Positions 1 to 8,529 of a DNA stretch of 64,000 bases are shown here, piece by piece (the stretch's first letter is position 1; every line of letters begins with the position of its first letter). The stretch comes from Pseudomonas sp. JQ170C. Lineage in GTDB: Bacteria; Pseudomonadota; Gammaproteobacteria; Pseudomonadales; Pseudomonadaceae. A model generated the notes under the pieces. It was given only the letters and a program-made list of their open reading frames with translations, had not been told where the DNA came from and did no database searches. The position numbers and the translations under genes were made by a program. Where the stretch lies: positions 1,506,001-1,570,000 of the forward strand of contig NZ_CP141608.1 of the NCBI RefSeq assembly GCF_035581345.1. Reading direction: 5' to 3'.

Positions 1-62
1 ATCGCAGCCCTTCCTATGCCGATCATGAAAAAGCAGGCTCACCTGCACAACTAAAAGCCCCC

Positions 63-3000
63 ATGACTGACCACGCCATCGATCAACTGCTGAAAAACCT
101 CGACCACGCCATGATTGCCGAGCGCCACCGCCTGCGCCGCCAATTGCATGAATTGCGCAAACGCCCGGACGAGGCGAAGTTGGCCCAGTGGGTGGAGAAG
201 GTCCAGGCGTCCTGCGCCCAGGTCACCGCGCGCCAGGCCAGTGTGCCGCGCATCCGTTACGACGACAGCCTGCCGATTGCGGCCAAGCGGGACGAGATCA
301 AGAAGGTCCTGGCCGAGCATCAGGTGCTGATCATTGCCGGGGAAACCGGCTCGGGCAAAACCACCCAGCTGCCGAAAATCTGCCTGGAACTGGGCCGTGG
401 CCAGCATGGCCTGATCGCCCACACCCAGCCGCGGCGTATCGCGGCGCGCAGTGTTGCCACCCGGGTGGCCGAAGAGCTCGGCACGCCGCTGGGCGCATTG
501 GTGGGCTATCAGGTGCGCTTTGAAGACCAGAGCGATGCCAACACCCTGGTCAAGCTGATGACCGATGGCATCCTGCTGGCGGAAACCCAGCACGACCGTT
601 TTCTCGAGCGCTACGACACCATCATTGTCGACGAAGCCCACGAGCGCAGCCTGAACATCGACTTCCTGCTCGGCTACCTGAAAACCCTGCTGCCGCGTCG
701 CCCGGACCTGAAGGTGATCATCACCTCGGCCACCATTGACCTGGAGCGTTTTTCCAAGCACTTCAACGATGCTCCGATCATCGAAGTGTCCGGCCGCACC
801 TACCCGGTGGAAACCTGGTACCGGCCTCTGACCAGCGAGCAGGACGAGGAGGGCAACCGGGTCGAAGACGACCTCACGGTAGACCAGGCCATTCTCGCCA
901 CCCTCGACGAAATTGCCGCCTTCGAGCGCGGCCAGGGCAAAGGCCCGGGCGATGTGCTGGTGTTCTTGCCCGGCGAGCGCGAGATTCGCGACGCCGCCGA
1001 AATGCTGCGCAAGGCCCAGCTGCGCCACACCGAAATCCTGCCGTTGTACGCGCGCCTGTCGCCGGCCGAGCAGCAGAAGATCTTCCAGTCCCATCCGGGC
1101 CGCCGCGTGGTGCTGGCGACCAACGTTGCCGAAACCTCGCTGACGGTGCCGGGCATTCGCTACGTGATCGACAGCGGCACGGCGCGTATCAGCCGCTACA
1201 GCTACCGCGCCAAGGTTCAGCGCCTGCCGATCGAGGCGGTGTCCCAGGCCAGCGCCAACCAGCGTAAAGGCCGATGCGGGCGGGTCGAGCCGGGCATCTG
1301 CGTGCGCCTCTACAGCGAGGAAGACTTCAACGCCCGCCCGGCCTTTACCGACCCCGAGATCCTGCGTACCAACCTGGCGGCAGTTATCCTGCAGATGCTT
1401 CACCTGCGCCTGGGTGAGATCGACGCCTTCCCGTTCATCGAGCCGCCAGATGGCAAGGCCATCAGTGACGGTTTCAACCTCTTGCAGGAGCTCTCGGCGG
1501 TCAACCGCGAGAACCAGCTGACGCCGCTGGGCCGGCAACTGGCGCGCTTGCCCGTCGACCCGCGCCTGGGCCGCATGCTGCTCGAAGGCGCCAAGCAAGG
1601 CAGCCTGAACGAGCTGTTGATCGTCGCCAGTGCCCTGTCGGTGCAAGATCCGCGCGAGCGTCCGCCCGAGCGCCAGCAGGCTGCCGACCAGGCCCATGCA
1701 CAATGGAAGGATGTCGATTCGGACTTCGCCGCCCTGGTCAACGTGTGGCGTGGTTTTGAAGAGCAACGCCAGGCCCTGACCGCGAGCCCCTTGCGCAACT
1801 GGTGCCGCAAGAACTTCCTGAATTATCTGCGCCTGCGCGAATGGCGCGATGCCCACCGACAATTGAGCCTGATCTGCCGCGACTTGCAGTTGAGCATCAA
1901 CAAAGAGCCGGCCGACTACCCGAAACTGCACAAGGCCATCCTCTCGGGCCTGCTCAGCCAGATCGGCCAGAAGACTGAAGACGGTGACTACCTCGGTGCA
2001 CGCCAGCGTCGCTTCTGGGTGCATCCGTCGTCGGGGCTGGGGAAAAAACGCCCGCAGTGGATCATGACCGCGGAGCTGGTGGAAACCACCAAGCTGTACG
2101 CGCGCATGGTGGCCAAGATCGAGCCGGACTGGATCGAGCCACTGGCCGGCCACCTGATCAAGAAGAACCACTTCGAGCCGCACTGGGAGAAGAAGCGCGG
2201 CCAGGTGGTGGCCTTCGAGCAGGTCACGCTGTACGGCATGATCGTGGTCGGCCGGCGCCCGGTGCACTTCGGGCCGATTGACCCGGTGATGTCCCGCGAG
2301 CTGTTTATTCGTGAAGCGCTGGTGGGCGGCGAAATCCAGTCCAAGGCCAAGTGTCTGACGGCCAACCGCCAATTGCTGGAGCAGCTCGACGAGTTGGAAG
2401 CCAAGGCCCGTCGCCGCGACATTCTGGCCGACGAGGAAACCCTGTACGGCTTCTATGAGGCGCGTCTGCCGGCTGAAATCCACCAGACCGCCACCTTCGA
2501 CAGCTGGTACCGGGTCAACAGCCAGAAAGACCCGCAGTTGTTGATCATGCGCGAGGAAGACGTGCTGGCGCGCGAGGCCAGTGAAGTGACGGCGGCGCAG
2601 TACCCCGACACCTTGCGCCTGGGCGAACTGAGCCTGGCCTTGAGTTATCACTTCGAGCCCAACCATCCCCGTGACGGCGTCACGGTGCGGGTACCGGCGC
2701 CGCTGCTGCCGAGCCTGCCGGGTGAGCGCCTGGAATGGCTGGTGCCGGGCCTGCTCGAAGCCAAGTGCATTGCCCTGGTGCGCAACCTGCCCAAGGCCTT
2801 GCGCAAGAACTTCGTACCGGTGCCGGATTTCGTCAAGGCCGCACTGCAGCGCATGACCTTTGCCGAAGGCTCGCTGCCCCAGGCGCTGGGGCGTGAGCTG
2901 CTGCGCATGACCGGCGCGCGGGTCAGCGACGAGGCCTGGGCCGAAGCGGCCGGGCAGGTGGACGATCACCTGAAGATGAATCTGGAAGTGGTCGATGCCC

Positions 3001-3968
3001 GGGGCAAGTTTCTCGGCGAAGGCCGCGATCTGGCCGAGTTGACTGCACGCTTTGCCGCGGCAAGCCAGGCTGCGCTGGCGGTGCCGCAGACGGAAAAGAG
3101 CCAGCAACCGGTGCAGGCCAAGGCGTTTGCCCAGGTGGCCGAGACGGCGCAACAAAAGATCGCCGGCCTTTCGATGACGGTCTACCCCGCCTTGGTGGAG
3201 GAGAATGGCACGGTCAAGGAAGGGCGCTTCTCGACCCTGGCCGAGGCCGAGTTCCAGCACCGCCGCGCGTTGCAGCGGCTGTTGCTGCAGCAGTTGGCAG
3301 AGCCGGCCAAGTTTCTGCGCGGCAAGCTGCCGGGCCTTACTGAGCTTGGGCTGCTGTACCGTGAACTGGGGCGCATCGAGGCGCTGGTCGAGGACATCCT
3401 GCTGGCCAGCCTCGACAGTTGCATCCTCGAAGGTGAAAGCACCTTGCCCCGCGATGGCGCAGGCCTGGCGTCGCTGGCCGAGCGCAAGCGGGGCAGTTGG
3501 ACCGAGCACGCCGAGCGCCTGGCACGCCTGACGCTGGAGATCCTCAAGCTCTGGCACGGCCTGCAAAAGCGCTTCAAGGGCAAGATCGACCTGGCCCAGG
3601 CCGTAGCGCTCAACGATATCAAGCAGCAGCTGGGCAACCTGGTGTACCCGGGCTTTGTCCGCGAAACCCCGGGGGTGTGGCTCAAGGAGTTGCCGCGTTA
3701 CCTGAAGGCCATCGAACTGCGCCTTGAGAAACTCGGCAGCCAGGTCCAGAAGGATCGGGTGTGGAGCGGCGAACTGGGCAACTTATGGACCCAATACAAG
3801 GCCCGTGCCGACAAGCATGCCCAGGAAGGCAAGCGCGATGAACAGCTGACGTTGTATCGCTGGTGGCTTGAGGAATACCGGGTTTCACTGTTCGCCCAGC
3901 AGCTGGGTACCAAGGTGCCGGTTTCCGACAAACGACTGAGCAAGCAGTGGGGGCAGGTGGAAGCCTAA
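63..3968 (+). CDS. hrpA: ATP-dependent RNA helicase HrpA
   Basis: DEAH-box RNA helicase of 1301 residues, the usual length for HrpA, which acts on mRNA and on stalled ribosomes in E. coli. Walker A (GETGSGKT) is at residues 93-100 and the DEAH box at about 190-193, followed by the SATID motif. The motif VI region reads QRKGRCGRVEPG. After the helicase core come the HA2/OB-type regions and a long C-terminal extension typical of the family. The ATG at 63 follows a short A-rich stretch without a clear Shine-Dalgarno. It appears to be a single gene. A very long open frame on the opposite strand is a codon-bias shadow. Confidence 0.97.
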   Translation: MTDHAIDQLLKNLDHAMIAERHRLRRQLHELRKRPDEAKLAQWVEKVQASCAQVTARQASVPRIRYDDSLPIAAKRDEIKKVLAEHQVLIIAGETGSGKTTQLPKICLELGRGQHGLIAHTQPRRIAARSVATRVAEELGTPLGALVGYQVRFEDQSDANTLVKLMTDGILLAETQHDRFLERYDTIIVDEAHERSLNIDFLLGYLKTLLPRRPDLKVIITSATIDLERFSKHFNDAPIIEVSGRTYPVETWYRPLTSEQDEEGNRVEDDLTVDQAILATLDEIAAFERGQGKGPGDVLVFLPGEREIRDAAEMLRKAQLRHTEILPLYARLSPAEQQKIFQSHPGRRVVLATNVAETSLTVPGIRYVIDSGTARISRYSYRAKVQRLPIEAVSQASANQRKGRCGRVEPGICVRLYSEEDFNARPAFTDPEILRTNLAAVILQMLHLRLGEIDAFPFIEPPDGKAISDGFNLLQELSAVNRENQLTPLGRQLARLPVDPRLGRMLLEGAKQGSLNELLIVASALSVQDPRERPPERQQAADQAHAQWKDVDSDFAALVNVWRGFEEQRQALTASPLRNWCRKNFLNYLRLREWRDAHRQLSLICRDLQLSINKEPADYPKLHKAILSGLLSQIGQKTEDGDYLGARQRRFWVHPSSGLGKKRPQWIMTAELVETTKLYARMVAKIEPDWIEPLAGHLIKKNHFEPHWEKKRGQVVAFEQVTLYGMIVVGRRPVHFGPIDPVMSRELFIREALVGGEIQSKAKCLTANRQLLEQLDELEAKARRRDILADEETLYGFYEARLPAEIHQTATFDSWYRVNSQKDPQLLIMREEDVLAREASEVTAAQYPDTLRLGELSLALSYHFEPNHPRDGVTVRVPAPLLPSLPGERLEWLVPGLLEAKCIALVRNLPKALRKNFVPVPDFVKAALQRMTFAEGSLPQALGRELLRMTGARVSDEAWAEAAGQVDDHLKMNLEVVDARGKFLGEGRDLAELTARFAAASQAALAVPQTEKSQQPVQAKAFAQVAETAQQKIAGLSMTVYPALVEENGTVKEGRFSTLAEAEFQHRRALQRLLLQQLAEPAKFLRGKLPGLTELGLLYRELGRIEALVEDILLASLDSCILEGESTLPRDGAGLASLAERKRGSWTEHAERLARLTLEILKLWHGLQKRFKGKIDLAQAVALNDIKQQLGNLVYPGFVRETPGVWLKELPRYLKAIELRLEKLGSQVQKDRVWSGELGNLWTQYKARADKHAQEGKRDEQLTLYRWWLEEYRVSLFAQQLGTKVPVSDKRLSKQWGQVEA

Positions 3969-4090
3969 CCCCGGCAGTTGTGGCACACTTGGGCGATATC
4001 CGCTGCGTACCCCGGATTTATCAAGGGCTACGCGGCGCCAGAATCAAGTACAGCGCAGTGATCCTTCAACGGGGTCATTGCCAGATCAAC

Positions 4091-4108
4091 TTGGTACTTT
4101 GGTACCAA
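4091..4108. promoter_or_regulatory. Palindrome TTGGTACCAA with an adjacent half-site
   Basis: TTGGTACCAA (4099-4108) is a perfect 10-bp palindrome, preceded by a half-site TTGGTAC at 4091-4097. It lies about 30 bp before the GTG start of the KAS III gene, where an operator would be expected. No known regulator is assigned; it does not look like a PsrA site. Confidence 0.35.
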
Positions 4109-4136
4109 TAAAAAACGACCGAACAGAGGAACGACC

Positions 4137-5258
4137 GTGCATAACGTCGTCATCAGCGGCACCGGCCTGTACACCCCGGCCAACAGCATCTCCAACGAGG
4201 AGCTGGTGGAATCCTTCAACGCCTATGTGCAGCAGTTCAACGCTGACAACGCCCAGGCCATCGAGCGTGGCGAAGTGCAGGCCCTGGCCGAGTCCAGCGC
4301 CGGGTTCATCGAAAAGGCCTCCGGCATCAAGAGCCGCTTTGTCATGGACAAGGCCGGTATCCTCGACCCCCAGCGCATGGCCCCGCGCCTGCCCGAGCGT
4401 TCCAACGACGAACCCTCGATCCTTTGCCAGATGGCCGTGGCGGCTGCCGAACAGGCGCTGGAACGCGCCGGTCGCACCGCTGCCGATGTCGATGCGGTAA
4501 TCGTGGCCTGCTCCAACCTGCAACGGCCTTACCCGGCCATTGCCATCGAAGTGCAGCAGGCCCTGGGCATCAACGGCTTTGGCTTTGACATGAACGTGGC
4601 GTGCTCCTCGGCCACCTTCGGCATCCAGACTGCCTGCAACAGCGTGCAACTCGGCCAGGCCCGCGCCGTGCTGGTGATCAGCCCCGAGATCTGCACCGGC
4701 CACCTCAACTTCCGTGACCGCGACAGTCATTTCATCTTCGGTGATGCGGCCACTGCGGTGCTGGTCGAGCGTGCCGATCTTGCGACCTCGGCGCACCAGT
4801 TCGACATCGTCAGCACCAAGCTGCTGACCCAGTTCTCCAACAACATCCGCAACAACTTCGGCTTCCTCAACCGGGCGGCAGAAGAGGGTATCGGCGCGCC
4901 CGACAAACTCTTCGTCCAGGAAGGCCGCAAGGTGTTCCGCGAAGTCTGCCCGATGGTGGCCGAGCTGATCGGTCAGCACCTGGCCGAGAACAACCTCAAC
5001 GTCAGCGACGTCAAGCGCTTCTGGCTGCACCAGGCCAACCTGAGCATGAACCACCTGATCGTCAAGAAACTGCTCGGTCGGGACGCCCTGGAAGAAGAGG
5101 CCCCGGTGATTCTCGATACCTACGCCAACACCAGTTCGGCAGGTTCGGTGATTGCCCTGCACAAGCACCAGGACGACTTGCCCAAGGGCTCGCTGGGTGT
5201 GCTCAGCTCCTTCGGTGCCGGCTACTCGATCGGCAGTGTGATTCTGCGCAAGCGCTGA
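4137..5258 (+). CDS. Beta-ketoacyl-ACP synthase III family (FabH-like; octanoyl-CoA shunt type)
   Basis: Thiolase-fold condensing enzyme of 373 residues. The catalytic triad is visible: Cys156 in NVACSSATFG, His298 in WLHQAN and Asn331 in YANTSSAGS. It is longer than housekeeping FabH. It resembles from memory P. aeruginosa PA3286, which condenses octanoyl-CoA from beta-oxidation with malonyl-ACP and so feeds degradation intermediates back into fatty acid synthesis. The neighbours (hrpA upstream, ECF sigma factor downstream) match that locus. Start is GTG at 4137 after AGAGGA. Acyl-CoA specificity cannot be read from sequence alone. Confidence 0.88.
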   Translation: MHNVVISGTGLYTPANSISNEELVESFNAYVQQFNADNAQAIERGEVQALAESSAGFIEKASGIKSRFVMDKAGILDPQRMAPRLPERSNDEPSILCQMAVAAAEQALERAGRTAADVDAVIVACSNLQRPYPAIAIEVQQALGINGFGFDMNVACSSATFGIQTACNSVQLGQARAVLVISPEICTGHLNFRDRDSHFIFGDAATAVLVERADLATSAHQFDIVSTKLLTQFSNNIRNNFGFLNRAAEEGIGAPDKLFVQEGRKVFREVCPMVAELIGQHLAENNLNVSDVKRFWLHQANLSMNHLIVKKLLGRDALEEEAPVILDTYANTSSAGSVIALHKHQDDLPKGSLGVLSSFGAGYSIGSVILRKR

Positions 5259-5264
5259 GTCCGC

Positions 5265-5290
5265 TGTAACAAACCGCCCGACTCACCGTC
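5265..5290 (+). promoter_or_regulatory. Candidate ECF-type promoter TGTAAC-N16-CGTC
   Basis: TGTAAC at 5265-5270 and CGTC at 5287-5290 are separated by 16 nt. This matches the AAC / CGTC pattern used by many ECF sigma factors. It begins 6 nt after the KAS III stop and 29 nt before the sigma factor ATG, so it may be an autoregulated promoter. Confidence 0.45.
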
Positions 5291-5318
5291 CATTGGGCTC
5301 GTTCAGGAAGAGGTGACG

Positions 5319-5930
5319 ATGACGGTCGAGTCCGATGCACGTTTCCTTGAACGCCTGTTGCGCGGTGAGCAACAGGCGTTCAAGGAACTGGTGACCACCT
5401 ACCAGGGCGCCATGCGCGCCGTGGCCTATGCCATCCTTGGCAGCCGCCAGGCCGATGAAGCCGTGCAGGATGCCTGGCTGGCGGTGGTGCGCGGCTTGCC
5501 GGGTTTCCAGGGGCGCTCAAGCCTCAAGACCTGGCTGCTGACCATCACCGCCAACGCGGCCAAGAACCGCTACAAGCAGAACCGCCGCGAAGTCCTGCTT
5601 GATGATCTGCCGTCCCCCCATGGCACCGTCGGCGATGACCGATTCGCCAGTGACGGCCATTGGCTGTTGGCGCCTCACGCCTGGCACCAGGACTCCCCCG
5701 AAGCGCTGCTGAGTCAGGACGAGCTGCGCGAATGCCTGGAGCACACCTTGCTCAGTCTGTCGCAGCTGCAAAGCAGCGTGCTGATACTGCGCGAGCGCCA
5801 GGGGCTGGAACTGGAGGAGATCTGTAATCTTCTCGACATCTCGCTCTCCAATGTCCGCGTGCTGTTGCACCGGGCGAGGCTGAAAGTCTTCGCCACCCTG
5901 GAGCACTTCGAGGAAACCGGCCAATGCTGA
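5319..5930 (+). CDS. RNA polymerase sigma factor, ECF subfamily
   Basis: ECF sigma factor of 203 residues. Region 2 runs from about residue 10 to 80 (LLRGEQQAFKELVTTYQ, then RQADEAVQDAWLAVVRGL). Region 4 is at about 135-195 and contains LELEEICNLLDISLSNVRVLLHRAR, quoted here only in outline, a typical helix-turn-helix. The ATG at 5319 is preferred because AGGAAGAGG lies just upstream; a GTG two codons earlier is possible. The next gene overlaps its stop by 7 nt and encodes a zinc-type anti-sigma candidate. From memory this pair corresponds to PA3285/PA3284. The regulon is unknown. Confidence 0.9.
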   Translation: MTVESDARFLERLLRGEQQAFKELVTTYQGAMRAVAYAILGSRQADEAVQDAWLAVVRGLPGFQGRSSLKTWLLTITANAAKNRYKQNRREVLLDDLPSPHGTVGDDRFASDGHWLLAPHAWHQDSPEALLSQDELRECLEHTLLSLSQLQSSVLILRERQGLELEEICNLLDISLSNVRVLLHRARLKVFATLEHFEETGQC

Positions 5931-6163
5931 GCTGCAAAGACTTGGTCGCTCGCTCAAGCGATTACCTGGATGGACAACTGGCCCTGGGCGAAACCCTGTT
6001 GGCGCACCAGCACCTGTTGTTCTGCAAAAACTGTCGACGGTTCATCAAACAGATGCGCCTGGCACAGGCGACAGTCAAGGCGCTGCCCGAGGCGCCGGTA
6101 GACGATGCCGACGAAATCGTCCAGCGCCTGACCGACGCCCACCGGGACCAGAATCCCCGCTGA
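5924..6163 (+). CDS. Small zinc-binding anti-sigma factor candidate
   Basis: Protein of 79 residues whose reading frame overlaps the sigma factor stop by 7 nt, which suggests translational coupling. It carries His-x3-Cys-x2-Cys (HLLFCKNC) at about residues 30-37, the core of the ZAS/zf-HC2 fold that binds ECF sigma factors. There is no membrane segment, so any sensing would be cytoplasmic, or the protein may simply be a soluble inhibitor. The length is that of a bare ZAS domain with a short acidic tail. Function is inferred from the motif and the gene order. Confidence 0.75.
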   Translation: MLSCKDLVARSSDYLDGQLALGETLLAHQHLLFCKNCRRFIKQMRLAQATVKALPEAPVDDADEIVQRLTDAHRDQNPR

Positions 6164-6174
6164 AAACCCACCGG

Positions 6175-6212
6175 AAGGCCCTGCAACGGGGCTTTCAGGC
6201 TTATTTCCTTTT
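6175..6212 (+). terminator. Rho-independent terminator after the sigma/anti-sigma pair
   Basis: Stem AAGGCCC (6175-6181) pairs with GGGCTTT (6189-6195), with one G-U pair, and is followed by T-rich sequence. It lies 11 nt after the anti-sigma stop and separates the pair from the porin gene. Confidence 0.6.
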
Positions 6213-6228
6213 GAAGTAAAAAGTTCCG

Positions 6229-6246
6229 TTGTCATAAAACATTTAT
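6229..6246 (+). promoter_or_regulatory. Possible Pho box upstream of the porin gene
   Basis: TTGTCAT-AAAA-CATTTAT resembles the PhoB direct repeat (CTGTCAT, 4 nt, CTGTCAT). The first half matches 6 of 7 positions, the second only 4 of 7. Phosphate-regulated control is expected for OprO/OprP porins, which adds weight. The site is 115 bp before the start codon. Confidence 0.4.
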
Positions 6247-6360
6247 ATAAAAGCCACTGATCTGACATAAGCCCCCGCCAAGATTCCTCCCCAGCACAAG
6301 TGGCCCAAGCCGCGTGTTTTTCCAACATTATCAAGACCATAAAGTAGGGGAGCTTCTTCG

Positions 6361-7674
6361 ATGATCCGTAAGCACTTCGCAGGTTTCGCAGCCAGCGCCT
6401 TGGCAATGGCCGTTACCGCCCAGGCTTTCGCGGGTACCGTGACCACCGACGGCGCCGATATCGTAGTCAAGACCAAGGGTGGCCTCGAGGTCGCTACCAC
6501 CGACAAGGAATTCAGCTTCAAGCTGGGTGGTCGTATTCAGGCTGACTACAGCCGTTTTGACGGTTTCTACACCAACAACGGCAACACCGCGGACGCCGGC
6601 TACTTCCGCCGCGCCTACCTGGAACTGGGCGGCGTGATGTACACCGACTGGGCCTACGCGATCGCTTACGACTTCTCGCATAACTCCGGCGGTGACAACC
6701 GTTCTGAAGATGGTTACTTCGACGAAGCGTCGCTGGCCTACAACGGCTTCAAGCCGGTCTCGATCAAGGTGGGTCGTTTCGACCCTGAGTTCGGCCTGGA
6801 AAAAGCCACCAGCTCCAAGTGGGTCACCGCTCAAGAGCGTACCGCCGCGTACGACCTGGTCGACTGGACCAACTCGCACAACGGCGGCATGGGCCTGCAG
6901 GCCTCCGGCAACGCCGGTGACTCGCTGTACGGTTCGGTCGGTGTGTTCGCCAAGGACGCCACCAACCAGGACAAGGACGGCGACAGCACCAAGCAGTTCA
7001 ACCTGCGTGGCGTCTTCGCCCCGATGCACGAAGCTGGCAACGTTCTGCACTTCGGCATCAACTACGCCCAGCGTGACCTTTCCGACACCGCTTTCGACGG
7101 CCGTATCCGCAGCCGCCTGGGCATGCGTGGCGTGAGCACCGACGGTGGCCAGGATGCTGGCAGCAACGGCAACCGCCTGACCCTGGGTGGCGCCAACAAC
7201 TCCCCGGTCGGTTCCTACGACACCGACAAGGCCTGGAACCTGGAAGCCGCCTGGGCCATGGGCCCGTTCTCGGTACAGGGTGAATACATCAAGCGTGACG
7301 TCGAAGCCGACAGCGCTGCCTTCTCCGACATCAAGGCCGACGGCTATTACGGTCAACTGGCCTACACCATCACCGGTGAAGCCCGTGGCTACAAGCTGGG
7401 CAAATTCGACGCGATCAAGCCGTCGAACAAGCAGATCGGTGCCTGGGAAGTCTTCTACCGCTACGACCACCTGAGCGTCGATGACGACAACGGTGCGTTC
7501 GCCAACATCGACGATGTCGAAGCCAAGGTCCACAACGTGGGTGTGAACTGGTACGCCAACGAGTCGATCAAGCTCAGCGGTGTGTACGTCAAGGCTAATG
7601 TCGACAACGCCGAGAACGCTGTGGGCGACGACAGCGGCGACGGTTTTGTAATGCGCGCGCAGTACGTGTTCTAA
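6361..7674 (+). CDS. OprO/OprP-family porin (phosphate-selective porin type)
   Basis: Outer-membrane beta-barrel porin of 437 residues. A signal peptide of about 24 residues ends in AQAFA before GTVTTDG. The mature protein alternates aromatic and polar residues and ends with a terminal Phe (RAQYVF), the usual outer-membrane insertion signal. [16 protein letters not shown] and the [11 protein letters not shown] stretch are typical of phosphate-selective porins O/P. In P. aeruginosa OprP and OprO carry phosphate and polyphosphate and are PhoB-dependent; specificity here is inferred. The ATG at 6361 follows GGGGAG with good spacing. A strong terminator follows. A Pho-box-like sequence lies upstream. 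Confidence 0.9.
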   Translation: MIRKHFAGFAASALAMAVTAQAFAGTVTTDGADIVVKTKGGLEVATTDKEFSFKLGGRIQADYSRFDGFYTNNGNTADAGYFRRAYLELGGVMYTDWAYAIAYDFSHNSGGDNRSEDGYFDEASLAYNGFKPVSIKVGRFDPEFGLEKATSSKWVTAQERTAAYDLVDWTNSHNGGMGLQASGNAGDSLYGSVGVFAKDATNQDKDGDSTKQFNLRGVFAPMHEAGNVLHFGINYAQRDLSDTAFDGRIRSRLGMRGVSTDGGQDAGSNGNRLTLGGANNSPVGSYDTDKAWNLEAAWAMGPFSVQGEYIKRDVEADSAAFSDIKADGYYGQLAYTITGEARGYKLGKFDAIKPSNKQIGAWEVFYRYDHLSVDDDNGAFANIDDVEAKVHNVGVNWYANESIKLSGVYVKANVDNAENAVGDDSGDGFVMRAQYVF

Positions 7675-7704
7675 GCAATACCGCTCCTCATCCGTTAGAT
7701 CTTC

Positions 7705-7731
7705 AGCCCCGCCTTGGCGGGGCTTTTTTTT
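7705..7731 (+). terminator. Rho-independent terminator of the porin gene
   Basis: Perfect 9-bp stem AGCCCCGCC / GGCGGGGCT around a 2-nt loop, followed by a run of T residues ending at 7731. It lies 30 nt after the porin stop. Confidence 0.93.
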
Positions 7732-7765
7732 GGGTCTTTACGGCGTTCCTGGGGTGGTGATCCTT

Positions 7766-7783
7766 GGGTTGGGTTGGGTTGGG
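7766..7783 (+). other. Telomere-like (GGGTT)n G-quadruplex motif
   Basis: Four GGG tracts at 7766, 7771, 7776 and 7781, each separated by TT, form a textbook three-layer G-quadruplex motif on the + strand. It sits between the porin terminator and the dispersed repeat. Confidence 0.6.
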
Positions 7784-7791
7784 TCGGTGTC

Positions 7792-8437
7792 GTGAGCTTA
7801 TCCATTTCATGCGGCGAGGCTGGCGGCCCCTTCCGCCCTTACGGCGGCCTACTTTTCTCCTGGGAAAAGTAGGCAAAACCGCTCGCTCCTGCATACGGCC
7901 CTACGCTGCGCTCCGGGTTCCCTCGCTCCGGCACCTTTCGGGGCCACGCGGCCTACGACTTGCTTCGCCAAGTCTACGTCTCGCGTCTTCGGCTACGCCG
8001 AAGGTGCTGCGCACTGCCCCTACAGGCACCTCCACTCGGCCTCCTGAAGTCGCACTCCGCGGCGCCTGAACGTTCGTGCATGAAAATCAAGATCAAGAGC
8101 GGGCTCCCGCCTGTGGGAACGGGCCCAATCTGTGGGAGCGGGCTTGTCCCGCGATGGATCTTCAGTCTTGCCGACAGATCCATGCCTGCCGGTGATCACG
8201 CTTCGCCGTTGCGCCTGGATGTGCATGACGCTGGGGCCTGATCGCGGGGCAAGCCCGCTCCCACCGAGCCCGCTCCTACCTGGCTGTTGGCAGTGGGCTT
8301 TGATCTCGAAGATGCGCCAGTACAGGCGCCGCCCGTAACTTCGCGACTTCCGGAGGGAGGGAACCCGGAGCGCAGCGTAGGGCCGCCGTAAGGGCGGAAG
8401 GGGCCGGCAGCCTCGCCGCATGAAATGGATAAGCTCA
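7792..8437. repeat. Inverted pair of dispersed intergenic repeats
   Basis: The stretch from 7675 to 8529 contains no convincing gene. Its ends, 7792-7848 and 8381-8437, are 57-bp inverted repeats with a single mismatch; both begin GTGAGCTTATCCATTTCATG when read inward. The left copy then carries about 50 extra bases, including a hairpin CTACTTTTC / GAAAAGTAG (7849-7872). It resumes homology with the right copy at CTACGCTGCGCTCCGGG. REP elements lie between the arms. The architecture resembles a decayed non-autonomous mobile element, but no transposase or clear target duplication is visible. Confidence 0.6.
8132..8264. repeat. REP pair (inverted)
   Basis: Two 24-nt REP elements in opposite orientation (8132-8155 and 8241-8264), one mismatch apart, with core GGGCTTGTCCCGCG / CGCGGGGCAAGCCC. 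A half copy, CCCGCTCCTACC, follows at about 8269. Confidence 0.8.
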
Positions 8438-8529
8438 CAGCATCAGCACCAGCACCAACACAAAAATCACAACCCCCAAGATCCAGCAAAGCGCTTTTTT
8501 TCGCCAGCGTGAAGAGGCAGACTGCGCCC

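Noticed and set aside
51..3566. Antisense open frame of 1171 codons opposite hrpA
   Set aside because: It is the codon-phase shadow of a GC-rich gene. Its translation is low-complexity Gln/Leu/Arg/His, with no recognisable domain, while hrpA is unambiguous.
4137..5258. Housekeeping FabH (initiation KAS III)
   Set aside because: The protein is about 50 residues longer than FabH, lies outside a fab gene cluster and matches the PA3286-type shunt enzyme neighbourhood.
7790..8100. Several open frames of 60-100 codons in the dispersed repeat region
   Set aside because: They overlap in all frames, match the inverted repeat and have no ribosome binding sites or protein-like composition.
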